Assembly (NCBI RefSeq): GCF_005860765.1 | Contig: NZ_VCEI01000025.1 | Location: forward strand, 1 to 64,000 | Length of the DNA: 64,000 bases | DNA from: Dyadobacter sediminis | GTDB taxonomy: Bacteria > Bacteroidota > Bacteroidia > Cytophagales > Spirosomataceae | Direction: 5' to 3' | Part shown: piece by piece, positions 1 through 9,356 of the stretch | Position numbering within the stretch: position 1 is the first letter of the stretch | Layout of the letters: each line of letters opens with the position of its first letter | Notes under the pieces: model-generated | Databases searched by the model: none | What the model was told of the DNA's origin: nothing | Seen by the model: only the letters and a program-made list of their open reading frames with translations | Program-made: the position numbers and the translations under genes

Positions 1-2
1 TG

Positions 3-290
3 GCCTATGAAGAGCAGCGTTACCATGATGCACGCCGCTGGATGATCGCCAAGGAAACTTTGGGAAGACCATTGACCTACATTACCGTACTGGGCAAGTT
101 CAAGGCGGGCAAGTCGATGAAGGAACCTTACCGCTACGATCCGGCCGTGTATGACTATACTTACACGCCGGTGGAGGAAAAAGCGCATGAGAACCGGACC
201 TGGATCGACAAGATGTACTTCCGTCCGTTCAGCCGTGACGAGATTAACCGAAATGCACAGCTCGTGCAAAATCCCGGTTACGATAAATAG
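3..290 (+). CDS. RagB/SusD family outer-membrane lipoprotein, C-terminal fragment
   Basis: Only the last 95 codons lie in the window; the reading frame is open from base 3 and the start is upstream. The tail matches the conserved SusD ending, with a segment rich in aromatic and charged residues followed by RPFSRDEINRN and LVQNPGYDK before the TAA. SusD proteins are surface lipoproteins that sit as a lid on a SusC TonB-dependent transporter and bind the imported glycan or peptide. By analogy a SusC gene should lie just upstream, outside the window. A strong terminator follows, so the next lipoprotein gene probably has its own promoter, although its proximity suggests a functional link to this uptake system. 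The substrate cannot be inferred. Confidence 0.9.
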   Translation, partial: AYEEQRYHDARRWMIAKETLGRPLTYITVLGKFKAGKSMKEPYRYDPAVYDYTYTPVEEKAHENRTWIDKMYFRPFSRDEINRNAQLVQNPGYDK

Positions 291-316
291 TTATCTTTTA
301 TTGACTAATTTTACCT

Positions 317-356
317 GAAACTATGCCTTCCGTTAAGAAGGCATAGTTTCTTTTTT
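317..356 (+). terminator. Intrinsic terminator after the SusD gene
   Basis: A perfect 14-bp inverted repeat (317-330 and 337-350) with a 6-base loop is followed directly by a run of T at 351-356. It lies 26 bases after the SusD stop codon, the classical position of a Rho-independent terminator. Confidence 0.9.
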
Positions 357-381
357 CTATTCAACCCTTCGTTTTTCCGAT

Positions 382-3300
382 ATGAAGCGAATGCAACTTT
401 TGAAAGCAGGAATCATTCTACTGACAAGCGTTTCAATTCTTACAAGCTGTGACAAATCTTCGCATAACGATAAACCGGAAGAAGCAAATGACGGCCCGCA
501 CCTTTTTACGCTTTTGCCACCCGAGAAAACAAAAGTTGACTTTGCAAATACATTAACCGAAGGCCTTAATACCAACGTGCTGATGTATGAATACTTTTAT
601 AACGGAGGCGGCGTAGCTGTCGGCGATCTCAATGGCGACGGGCTGGATGATATTTACTTTACCGGAAATATGGTTTCCAACAAACTTTATCTGAACAAAG
701 GAAAGATGATTTTTGAGGATATTACCATGGCTGCGGCTGTCGGAGGAAGGGAAAGGCCATGGAAAACGGGCGTAACCATGGCGGATGTGAACGGTGACGG
801 AAAGCTGGATATTTATGTCTGTTACTCCGGGAATGTCTCGCCCGAAAGCCTGAAAGATCAACTTTTCATCAATAAAGGCAACAACGCTGCGGGCATTCCG
901 CAGTTTGAAGAATCCGCTGAAAAATACGGCCTTGGCAATCCGAGCAACAGTACGCAGGCGGCTTTTTTTGATTTTGACAAAGACGGTGACCTGGATATGT
1001 TTCTATTGAATCACAATCCGAAATCATTACCGATTCTGGACGAGGCGAGTACGGCCGATCTGCTGAAAAAAGATGATCCTGTAACCGGCGTAAGGTTGTT
1101 TCGCAATGATCAGAAAGGAAAAAGCGAGCCATACTTTACGGATATAACCAAGAAAGCAGGCATCCACAGTTCACCTTTGACTTACGGCCTCGGAATCGGG
1201 ATTGCCGATGTAAATCAGGATGGCTGGCAGGACATGTATATTTCCAATGATTACTCCGTTCCGGATTTTCTATACATCAATAACGGCAACGGAACATTTA
1301 CGGATGTCATGGAAGCAGGTATCGGACATACTTCTCATTCTTCCATGGGAAATGACATTGCCGATTTTAACAACGACGGGCTGCCGGATATTTTTACGCT
1401 GGACATGCTGCCGGAAGATAACCGCAGACAGAAACTGCTTTCCGGGCTGGATAATTACGAACTTTTTGACTTCAATGTAAAGGTCGGCTTTCATCACCAG
1501 TATATGCGGAATATGCTGCAGTTGAACGAAGGCTTGGGAAAAAATACAAAAGCGCCTTTGTTCTCCGAAGTCGGGCAGTTGTCCGGCGTTTCGAATACCG
1601 ACTGGAGCTGGGCAGCACTTTTTGCAGATTATGACAATGACGGCTGGAAGGATCTGTATATAACCAACGGTAATCTCCGCGATTTTACCAATATGGATTT
1701 TGTCAAATTCATGGGCGATCATCTGAAAAGGATTGAAGGTCAGGTGAAAAGAGAAGATGTACTGAACCTTGTGTATCAGATGCCTTCTTCCAATATGAAA
1801 AACTACCTTTTCCGGAATAATAAAAATCTCACTTTTACGAATGTTGCCGACAAATGGGGAACGGGCGACATTTCGAGCAGTGGCGGAGCGGCTTATTCCG
1901 ATCTGGACAATGACGGTGATCTGGATCTGATTGTCAACAACATCAACAAACCTGCATTCATTTATCAGAATGACGGCGATAAATTACTGAATAACAATTT
2001 CCTGAAAATAAAACTGAACGGAGCAGGAAACAACACACTGGGTCTCGGATCAAAAATCACAATTTACCAAAAAGGAAAGAAGCAATATCTCGAACAAATG
2101 CCTACGCGCGGTTATCAGTCCAGCGTTTCGCCTGTTCTGCATTTTGGTTTGGGGAAAGAAAGTGCAATTGATTCTTTAATAATAGTCTGGCTGGGTGGCA
2201 AACAACAGAAAATTACTGCTCCGAAAATAAATCAGTTGCTCACACTTTCTGAAAGTGAAGCAAAGTCTGTGAAAAGCATAATCAATACATCTGAGCCCGT
2301 ATTTACGCCAGTTCAGTCGCCGGTTGCGTATAAAAATCCGGGTATCAGGACAAACGATTTCAAGCGCCAGCCTTTAATGATCAATCCTATTTCGTTTTCA
2401 GGGCCTTGTTTGGTAAAAGGCGACGTGAACGGCGATGGGCTTGAAGATGTATTTGCAGGCGGCGGATCGGGCGAAGCTGGAAAACTTTATTTACAGCAGA
2501 AAAATGGTTCTTTTACCGATAAACCGGTACCGGCGCTGGAAGCAGACAAGCAAAGTGAAGATACTGACGCATTGTTCCTGGATGTAAATGGCGACGGATT
2601 TCAGGATTTGTTTGTGTGCAGCGGCGGTTATGCCAGTTTCATGCCTGAGGATCTGTTGCTGCAAAGCCGTTTGTATATCAATGATGGAAAGGGAAATTTC
2701 ACAAAGGACGTTGCTGCCTTGCCGAAAATGCTCACCAGTACAAGCTGCGTACGTTCTGCCGATGTAAACGGCGACGGGAAACCTGATCTTTTTGTGGGCG
2801 GGCGCGTCATTCCCGGCCGTTACCCGGAAACGCCAAGAAGTTATATACTGATCAATGACGGAAAAGGCAGGTTTTCAGATCAGACTTCGGCACTGGCTCC
2901 GGAAATTGAAAGGATCGGGCTTGTGACGGATGCAGCATGGATGGATCTGAACGGGGATAAAAAGCAAGATCTGGTCGTAGTCGGAGAGTGGATGCCGGTT
3001 ACGGTTTTTACCAACACAAACGGAAAGCTGGAAAATAAAACGACTGACTATTTCGATAAAACATACAGCGGATGGTGGAATAAAATCCTGGCGGAGGATC
3101 TGAACGGCGACGGCAAACCGGATCTGGTTCTTGGCAATATGGGATTGAACACGCAATGCAAAGCCAGTGATTCGGAACCTGTTGAAATGATTTACAAGGA
3201 TTTTGACGATAACGGCGCGATTGATCCGATCATGAGTTTTTATATTCAGGGGAAAAGTTATCCGTACGTGACAAGAGACGAACTGCTGGATCAGATGAGC

Positions 3301-3771
3301 ATCATGCGTACACGTTTTCAGGATTACAAAAGCTATGCGGATGCTACAGTAAAGGAAATATTCACACCCGAGGAACTGGAAGGTGCAAAAGAATTAAAGT
3401 CGAATTACCTGAAAACGGCTTATTTTGAAAGAAGCCCAAATGGCAAGTTCGCTGAAAAGAGCCTTCCTCTGCAGGCCCAGATTTCACCGGTTTACACCAT
3501 TACATCGCTGGATTACGATCAGGACGGGAAGAAAGATTTGCTGTTATGCGGCAATGTAAGCCGGGCAAGATTAAGGTTCGGCAAATACGATGCCAATTAC
3601 GGCGTTTTGTTAAAAGGAAACGGCAATGGAAAGTTCACGTATATGGATCAGAACAAATCCGGGCTTGGCCTGAAAGGCGATGTAAGAAGCGTGCTTCCAA
3701 TCGGGAATAAATTGTTGTTCGGGATTAATCAGCAGGAAATAAAAGCGTATAAAATTGATAAAGTTCAGTAA
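382..3771 (+). CDS. VCBS/FG-GAP repeat lipoprotein with ASPIC/UnbV domain
   Basis: A 1129-residue exported protein. It begins with a lipoprotein signal ending in LTSC (Cys23). At least thirteen FG-GAP/VCBS-type calcium-loop repeats of the form DxNxDGxxD are visible, in one block at about residues 75-520 and a second at about 675-1060. Between them, near residues 555-615, is an ASPIC/UnbV segment (LHFGLGKESAIDSLIIVW). This is the usual architecture of the CRTAC1-like family, which folds as beta propellers. The biochemical role of the family is unknown; such proteins often sit next to SusCD systems in Bacteroidota. The stop codon overlaps the start of the haloperoxidase gene by 17 bp, so the two are almost certainly co-transcribed and possibly translationally coupled. 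Confidence 0.88.
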   Translation: MKRMQLLKAGIILLTSVSILTSCDKSSHNDKPEEANDGPHLFTLLPPEKTKVDFANTLTEGLNTNVLMYEYFYNGGGVAVGDLNGDGLDDIYFTGNMVSNKLYLNKGKMIFEDITMAAAVGGRERPWKTGVTMADVNGDGKLDIYVCYSGNVSPESLKDQLFINKGNNAAGIPQFEESAEKYGLGNPSNSTQAAFFDFDKDGDLDMFLLNHNPKSLPILDEASTADLLKKDDPVTGVRLFRNDQKGKSEPYFTDITKKAGIHSSPLTYGLGIGIADVNQDGWQDMYISNDYSVPDFLYINNGNGTFTDVMEAGIGHTSHSSMGNDIADFNNDGLPDIFTLDMLPEDNRRQKLLSGLDNYELFDFNVKVGFHHQYMRNMLQLNEGLGKNTKAPLFSEVGQLSGVSNTDWSWAALFADYDNDGWKDLYITNGNLRDFTNMDFVKFMGDHLKRIEGQVKREDVLNLVYQMPSSNMKNYLFRNNKNLTFTNVADKWGTGDISSSGGAAYSDLDNDGDLDLIVNNINKPAFIYQNDGDKLLNNNFLKIKLNGAGNNTLGLGSKITIYQKGKKQYLEQMPTRGYQSSVSPVLHFGLGKESAIDSLIIVWLGGKQQKITAPKINQLLTLSESEAKSVKSIINTSEPVFTPVQSPVAYKNPGIRTNDFKRQPLMINPISFSGPCLVKGDVNGDGLEDVFAGGGSGEAGKLYLQQKNGSFTDKPVPALEADKQSEDTDALFLDVNGDGFQDLFVCSGGYASFMPEDLLLQSRLYINDGKGNFTKDVAALPKMLTSTSCVRSADVNGDGKPDLFVGGRVIPGRYPETPRSYILINDGKGRFSDQTSALAPEIERIGLVTDAAWMDLNGDKKQDLVVVGEWMPVTVFTNTNGKLENKTTDYFDKTYSGWWNKILAEDLNGDGKPDLVLGNMGLNTQCKASDSEPVEMIYKDFDDNGAIDPIMSFYIQGKSYPYVTRDELLDQMSIMRTRFQDYKSYADATVKEIFTPEELEGAKELKSNYLKTAYFERSPNGKFAEKSLPLQAQISPVYTITSLDYDQDGKKDLLLCGNVSRARLRFGKYDANYGVLLKGNGNGKFTYMDQNKSGLGLKGDVRSVLPIGNKLLFGINQQEIKAYKIDKVQ

Positions 3772-5116
3772 AGCTGCTTTTCTTATTGCGGCTATCTATT
3801 TGCTTGGCAGTTGTAAAAAGAATGAAAAACCGGATTATGTAAGTCCCCAGGCCATTGGGCAGGTTACTTCACGAATGACGGACGTAATGATACACGATGT
3901 TACTAATCCGCCGCTCAGTGCACGTTTTTTCGCTTACGCATGTCTGGCCGGCTATGAAGTTGTAGCGCAAAATGACACGGCTTACAAAAGTATGCATGGT
4001 GTTCTGAACGAGTTTCCTGAAATACAGAAGCCGTCAGTTGAAGCTTATTCCTATCAGCTCGCAGCAGCCTTGGCCATGATTGAAACGGCCAAAAAAATGC
4101 AGCCTTCGGGCGCGCTTCACCAGAAATTTCAGGATCAGCTGATCGATTCGTGCCGTCATGCGGGATTCAGTGATGAAGTGATTGCCGGCTCACAGGAATA
4201 TGCATCCGCCATAACCATGCAGATTCTCAAATATGCCAAGGCCGACCGTTACAACCGGATCAGTAATTTTCCCCGCTATGAGCCTGAAAAAGAAGCGGGA
4301 AGCTGGTACCCTACACCGCCGGGATATTTTCCGCCGGTAGAACCTTTCTTTAAAACAATACGTGCATTTACGCTGGATTCTTCATCCCAGTTTCGTCCGG
4401 CCCCGCCTGCAGCATTTTCCGAAAGCAAAAAATCGGAATTTTTCAGGCTGATGAAAATGAATTATGACGATCAGAAACAACCTGAACATCGTGTGATGGC
4501 TGCATTTTGGGATTGTAATCCGTTTGCACTTGAAAACAAAGGCCATTTGCTCGTCGGGATGAAAAAGATATCACCCGGTGCTCACTGGATGGGAATTACG
4601 GCTATTGCATGCAAACAGGCCCAATCGGATTTTTCCAGAACAATGCTGGTAACGACTTCAGTAGCCATCGGTTTAATGGACGGGTTCATGGCTTGCTGGG
4701 ACGAAAAATACAGAAGTAATCGCATCCGCCCTGAAACTGCGATCCGCAAATACATCGATCCGTCGTGGCAGCCGTTTTTACAGACACCGCCTTTTCCGGA
4801 ATATCTCAGCGGCCATTCGGTAATTTCCTCTGCGGCTGCATTGATCCTCACGCATTATCTTGGAGACCATTTTGCCTATACCGACACCGTGGAAGAGCCT
4901 TTTGGCCTGAAACCGCGTAAGTTCAAATCGTTTCTGGCAGCGGCACAGGAATCGGGCATGTCGCGGTTTTATGGCGGCATTCACTTTATGGACGCTGTTG
5001 TAAACGGTCAGAAGCAAGGTTTTCAGGTCGGGAACTGGGTGTTGCAAACTTTGGGAAACAAGCCAGAGCAATCTGCTGACGAACTGATGGCCAAAGCTGC
5101 ATTGGAAGCTCAGTAA
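3755..5116 (+). CDS. Vanadium-dependent haloperoxidase-like (PAP2 superfamily) lipoprotein
   Basis: A 453-residue protein with a lipoprotein signal ending in LLGSC (Cys20). The C-terminal half carries the PAP2/haloperoxidase phosphate- or vanadate-binding signatures: a Lys/Arg-rich helix (DEKYRSNRIRPETAIR), then PEYLSGHS near residue 350, whose His is the expected general acid/base, and SRFYGGIH near residues 403-410 supplying the Arg and the vanadate-ligating His. Characterised family members oxidise halides with peroxide, or act as phosphatases; sequence alone does not decide which. The start overlaps the preceding VCBS/UnbV gene by 17 bp, an arrangement implying joint export and function at the cell envelope. 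The gene ends just before a convergent patatin gene with almost no intergenic space. Confidence 0.87.
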   Translation: MIKFSKAAFLIAAIYLLGSCKKNEKPDYVSPQAIGQVTSRMTDVMIHDVTNPPLSARFFAYACLAGYEVVAQNDTAYKSMHGVLNEFPEIQKPSVEAYSYQLAAALAMIETAKKMQPSGALHQKFQDQLIDSCRHAGFSDEVIAGSQEYASAITMQILKYAKADRYNRISNFPRYEPEKEAGSWYPTPPGYFPPVEPFFKTIRAFTLDSSSQFRPAPPAAFSESKKSEFFRLMKMNYDDQKQPEHRVMAAFWDCNPFALENKGHLLVGMKKISPGAHWMGITAIACKQAQSDFSRTMLVTTSVAIGLMDGFMACWDEKYRSNRIRPETAIRKYIDPSWQPFLQTPPFPEYLSGHSVISSAAALILTHYLGDHFAYTDTVEEPFGLKPRKFKSFLAAAQESGMSRFYGGIHFMDAVVNGQKQGFQVGNWVLQTLGNKPEQSADELMAKAALEAQ

Positions 5117-5118
5117 AT

Positions 5119-5898
5119 TTATTTTGTAAAACCGCCTGAACGCATTTCTTCAGCCGCTCTTTCCTGCAGTAATTCCGTTGTATAACGATAGCCGACATCA
5201 AAAAGCTGGCGTGCTTTTCGGAAGTCGAAGATACTGTAACGGCTGAGTTCCGGCGGTTCGATCAGGAGATTGCATTTTTTAAAACGTTCTTTTGTTTTGC
5301 TGTGCATCGCAAGGATCATGCTTCTGTACACGATTTCAGACGTGGTTTTCAGCGGTTTGTCCAATGCAAACGGATTGCAGTGCATACCGATAATAAATTC
5401 GGCTTCATTCAGGACCGGCTCAACGGGCAGATTATTGAGCACGCCGCCATCTACAAGTGAATGTCCCTGAAATGGCACCGGGCTGAACAAGCCCGGAATC
5501 GAACACGAAGCCAGCACGGGTGTAGCCAGCATGCCTTTTCTGAAATGGATTTCTTCGCCTGAGACAATGTCCGTTGCAGTTACAATCAGCGGTATTTTCA
5601 GCGATTCAAAACTGTTTTCCGGAATGTATTTACACAAAATTGCTTCCATTCGGCTCATCCGTAACAAGCCTTTTGCGCCAAACCCAAATCGTAGATAAGG
5701 ATAAAAACTTGTCTGGATAACAGCTTCCAAAATTTCGTCCGGCGAATGGCCGTAAGCCAGCATGGCCCCGACAAAGGCTCCGGAACTCGTGCCGCTGAGG
5801 ATATCCGGCCGGATTCCATTTTGCAAAAGTGCCTTTATAACACCGATATGCGCAATTCCCCGCGCCCCGCCGCCCGATAAAACCAGTCCGGTTTTCAT
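5119..5898 (-). CDS. Patatin-like phospholipase family protein (RssA-like)
   Basis: A 259-residue serine lipase of the patatin family. Visible are the oxyanion-hole glycine loop GGGARG (residues 9-14), the nucleophile elbow GTSSG with Ser38, and the catalytic Asp in the DGG motif (Asp150), so the Ser-Asp dyad is complete. No signal peptide is seen, so it is probably cytoplasmic or peripheral to the membrane, as for RssA-type proteins. Expected activity is lipid acyl hydrolysis; the natural substrate is unknown. It follows the MBL-fold hydrolase gene with only 8 bases between them on the same strand, so they form an operon. It converges on the haloperoxidase gene with 2 bases between the two stop codons and no visible terminator. 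Confidence 0.9.
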   Translation of the reverse strand: MKTGLVLSGGGARGIAHIGVIKALLQNGIRPDILSGTSSGAFVGAMLAYGHSPDEILEAVIQTSFYPYLRFGFGAKGLLRMSRMEAILCKYIPENSFESLKIPLIVTATDIVSGEEIHFRKGMLATPVLASCSIPGLFSPVPFQGHSLVDGGVLNNLPVEPVLNEAEFIIGMHCNPFALDKPLKTTSEIVYRSMILAMHSKTKERFKKCNLLIEPPELSRYSIFDFRKARQLFDVGYRYTTELLQERAAEEMRSGGFTK

Positions 5899-5906
5899 AC
5901 ATTCAT

Positions 5907-6749
5907 TTAAATAAAATCACTTAATGCGCCACGCCTGCGGATAACAATGCCTTTTTCAGATTGTTCCAGAACCGCTGCTTCGTAAAACGGATCATGTTCA
6001 AATAACAGTATATGATTTTCCTTAATGGCTGTTTTTAGAACCTGTTCTTTTTCCTGCATCGTCAGAAGCGGCCGCACATCATAACCCATAACCCAGGGCA
6101 GCGCAATGTGAAAGGAAGACGGGACAAGATCGGCAGCATAAATGATTTTCTGATTGTTATAGCGGATCACCGGAAGCATCATTTGCTCGGTATGCCCGTC
6201 CACATGGATAAAATCAATGGACGCAAACGGCGAAGTTCCTTTTTCTATAAACCTTAGACTTCCTGAATCCTGCAACGGAATGATGTTTTCCTTAAAAAAG
6301 GACGCTTTTTCTCTCGGATTCGGATTTACGGCCCAGTTCCAGTGCGATTCATTGGACCAGTAAACAGCATTGGGGAAAGCCGGCAGCAGCTTCGTACGGT
6401 CGGGATTATAAATGACTGCGCCTCCGGCATGATCAAAATGCAGATGCGTTAAAATGACATCGGTAATATCCTCAGGCCGGTAACCGCATTTTGTAATAGA
6501 AGAAAACAGCGTGGCATCGCCGTGAAGATCGTAATGACTGAAAAATTTCGGATCTTGTTTGTCGCCAAGTCCCGTATCGATCAGAATAAGTTTTCCTTCG
6601 TCTTCCACAAGCAGACAGCGCATCGCCCAGGTACAACGGTTGTTTTCATCAGCCGGATTGTGCCTGTTCCATAATGTTTTGGGTACGACGCCAAACATGG
6701 CGCCGCCGTCCAGCTTGAAATAGCCGGTTTCAATGATATTTAATTTCAT
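5907..6749 (-). CDS. MBL-fold metallohydrolase
   Basis: A 280-residue metallo-beta-lactamase-fold protein. The zinc signature THLHFDHAGG (residues 101-110) provides His102, His104, Asp106 and His107, and LILIDTGLG precedes it as usual. Later His and Asp residues (VDGHTEQMM, IIYAADLVPS) fit the remaining metal ligands. The family includes lactonases, glyoxalase-II-like and other ester hydrolases; the specific substrate is not evident. I chose the ATG at 6749, giving MKLNIIETG, over an in-frame GTG 24 bases further upstream, because family members begin close to this point. There is no signal peptide. It is the first gene of a two-gene operon with the patatin gene and is divergent from the GH92 gene. 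Confidence 0.88.
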   Translation of the reverse strand: MKLNIIETGYFKLDGGAMFGVVPKTLWNRHNPADENNRCTWAMRCLLVEDEGKLILIDTGLGDKQDPKFFSHYDLHGDATLFSSITKCGYRPEDITDVILTHLHFDHAGGAVIYNPDRTKLLPAFPNAVYWSNESHWNWAVNPNPREKASFFKENIIPLQDSGSLRFIEKGTSPFASIDFIHVDGHTEQMMLPVIRYNNQKIIYAADLVPSSFHIALPWVMGYDVRPLLTMQEKEQVLKTAIKENHILLFEHDPFYEAAVLEQSEKGIVIRRRGALSDFI

Positions 6750-6854
6750 AAGGTAAAAGTTGATTTTTATCACCTTTAAACATTGCGCACTTCAAAAAGC
6801 GATGCGTAACATAACATATTTTCGGAATCTTTTGCCCTATTAAAACGAACAAAA

Positions 6855-9191
6855 ATGATCATGCATTTCCGGTTTTCTTTGCTGCCCGTTCCTTTTCTGC
6901 TATGCGTGTTGTTCGGCATCAGGAATGTTGCTGCGCAGGAAAAGCCTTTGATTGATTACGTGGAAACCAGAATCGGAACGGCTCCGTCCGCAACGGAAAG
7001 CGCACGCATGCACAGCGAAGCTGGCAGTGAGTTGAAGGGACAAACCATTCCTGTCGCCGGCGTTCCGAACGGCATGACGCACTGGACGCCGCAAACGAGA
7101 GCTTCCGAAGCAAAATGCATTGCGCCCTATTATTACAACGACACCAGCTTTCAGGGATTTCGCGGTACGCACTGGCTCAACGGTTCCTGCGTGCAGGACT
7201 ACGGCTCGTTTACTGTAATGCCATTATCCGGCGAACTGATTACGGATGCTGAACAGCGGGCTTCTGCTTTCATGCATGAAAAGGAAAAAACATCGCCGGC
7301 GTATTACGGAACATGGCTGGAAAAATATCAGATCCATGCCGAAGTAACGGCGACTGCGCGCGCGGCAATGATGCGGTTCAGCTTTGAAAGCGGGGAAGAA
7401 TCATTTGTTGTTATTGAGCCAAATAGCGATGAAGGAGAAGCTTTTATCGAAGTTTCCAAGGAAAAAGGAGAAATTACAGGCTATAATCCGGTGCACAGGA
7501 TTTATCAGGGAGCAGGCCAGCCGGCGGGAATCAGCGGCTATTTTGTCCTGAAATTTGACCGTCCGATCAAGCAGTTTGGCGTCTGGCGCGGCGATACGGT
7601 TTCACCGGCTGGAAGGTCCGTGACCGGAAACGGGGACAAGGTAAAATCCGGAGCGTACCTTGGTTTTGGATCTGGCAAGCAAGTCGTTTCGGTAAAAATC
7701 GGTACTTCTTTTACAAGTCTGGAAGGTGCAAGGCTGAATCTGGAAAAAGAAATAGGAAGTCAGGATTTTGAAACAATAAGGAAATCGGCTGAAAAAGCAT
7801 GGAACGAGGCTTTGGGAAAAGTAAAGGTAAAAGGAAGTGAAAAGGATAAAGTTCTATTTTACAGCGCCTTGTATCGTACCAAGCTGTCGCCGAGGCTTTT
7901 TTCAGATGCAGATGGGAAATATCCTTCTTTTGCCGGCGGAACGCCCGTTCAGCTTGCAGAAGGATTTGATTATTACTGCGATTTCAGCTTGTGGGATACT
8001 TTCCGGGCGGCTATGCCTTTGAATATTCTTCTGGAACCGAAAAAAACCGGCGATATGATGCAGTCGCTCGTCAAAAAAGCGGAGCAAGGCGGCTGGATGC
8101 CGATTTTTCCCTGCTGGAACCATTATACCGCTGCCATGATCGGCGACCATGCGATGTCGGTGATGGCAGACGCTTACATCAAGAACGTGCGGAATTTTGA
8201 TTTGAAAACGGCTTATAGTTATCTGAGAAAAAATGCATTTGAAGTCAATGCCGATCCGAAAAGCTACGATGCGGGAAAGGGCAGGAGAGCGCTGAATTCG
8301 TATCTTCAATACGGCTATATTCCTTTGGAAGACAGCGTATGGCAGGCTTATCACAAACGCGAACAGGTTTCACGCACGCTGGAATATGCTTATGACGATT
8401 TCTGCCTGTCGGTGCTGGCATCTGGTTTGGGATTCACAGACGATGCCGCGAAGCTGAAAAAAAGAGCCATGAATTACAGAAACGTCATTGATCCGGGAAC
8501 GGGCTATGCGCGCGGGCGCTATGCAAATGCAAAATGGATCGCTGACTTCGATCCGTTTGTGAAGCGTTCCAGCTTTATTACCGAAGGCTCTCCGGCTCAG
8601 TATACCTGGTTTGTACCGCAGGATATTGCCGGACTTCAGAACATGATGGGCAGCAGAAATGCATTGACCAGCAAGCTGGACACACTATTTGAACAAGGTC
8701 ACTACTGGCATGGAAACGAGCCAAATCATCAGATTTCGTATTTGTATGCATATGCAGGCCAGCCCTGGAAAACGCAGAAGCTGACAAGGAAAATCATCCG
8801 TGAGGAATATGACACCGGAAACGGCGGGCTAAGCGGAAACGAAGATGGCGGACAAATGTCGGCCTGGCTGGCGTTCAGTATGATCGGTTTTTATCCCGTT
8901 GCTCCGGGTACGCCGGAATATGTGTTGGGAAGTCCGGTTTTTGAAGAAGTAACAATCCATTCGGGTAACGGTAAAAAGTTTGTTATTGAAGCAAAAGGCG
9001 TTTCTGAGTCAGCGTATTATATTCAGTCGGCTACTTTGAACGGCAAGGTTTTTACAAGAAATTTCCTCACGCATGCTGAAATTGTCAATGGCGGAAAACT
9101 GATTTTGCAAATGGGCACAGAACCCAATAAAACCCGGGGTGCCAAACCGGAGGACGAACCTTTCTCTGTTTCAAAAATCAAATTGAATTGA
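6855..9191 (+). CDS. GH92 family alpha-mannosidase, exported
   Basis: A 778-residue protein with a signal peptide (cleavage likely after VAAQ, near residue 28). It shows the hallmarks of glycoside hydrolase family 92: an N-terminal beta-sandwich beginning DYVETRIGTA, then a six-hairpin domain with GNEPNHQ (acid Glu near residue 621) and the GLSGNEDGGQMSAW block near residues 657-670 holding the catalytic base Asp, followed by FYPVAPG. Family members are calcium-dependent exo-alpha-mannosidases that trim mannans and N-glycans. The signal sequence places it in the periplasm or beyond. It stands alone, divergent from the MBL gene, with no SusCD pair beside it. A second ATG two codons downstream could equally be the start. 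Confidence 0.93.
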   Translation: MIMHFRFSLLPVPFLLCVLFGIRNVAAQEKPLIDYVETRIGTAPSATESARMHSEAGSELKGQTIPVAGVPNGMTHWTPQTRASEAKCIAPYYYNDTSFQGFRGTHWLNGSCVQDYGSFTVMPLSGELITDAEQRASAFMHEKEKTSPAYYGTWLEKYQIHAEVTATARAAMMRFSFESGEESFVVIEPNSDEGEAFIEVSKEKGEITGYNPVHRIYQGAGQPAGISGYFVLKFDRPIKQFGVWRGDTVSPAGRSVTGNGDKVKSGAYLGFGSGKQVVSVKIGTSFTSLEGARLNLEKEIGSQDFETIRKSAEKAWNEALGKVKVKGSEKDKVLFYSALYRTKLSPRLFSDADGKYPSFAGGTPVQLAEGFDYYCDFSLWDTFRAAMPLNILLEPKKTGDMMQSLVKKAEQGGWMPIFPCWNHYTAAMIGDHAMSVMADAYIKNVRNFDLKTAYSYLRKNAFEVNADPKSYDAGKGRRALNSYLQYGYIPLEDSVWQAYHKREQVSRTLEYAYDDFCLSVLASGLGFTDDAAKLKKRAMNYRNVIDPGTGYARGRYANAKWIADFDPFVKRSSFITEGSPAQYTWFVPQDIAGLQNMMGSRNALTSKLDTLFEQGHYWHGNEPNHQISYLYAYAGQPWKTQKLTRKIIREEYDTGNGGLSGNEDGGQMSAWLAFSMIGFYPVAPGTPEYVLGSPVFEEVTIHSGNGKKFVIEAKGVSESAYYIQSATLNGKVFTRNFLTHAEIVNGGKLILQMGTEPNKTRGAKPEDEPFSVSKIKLN

Positions 9192-9356
9192 AATGATGAT
9201 TATTGGCTTATAATTGAAATATGTGCATTAATAATTGGATTTTGCTTGAATAGTTGGAATGATATATGGTTAATAACTACAAATACGATATAAAATTTGT
9301 AATACTTTGCTGTGTTGCTTAATTTCCGTCTGTATCTATTCTCTAAATCCAGTCCG

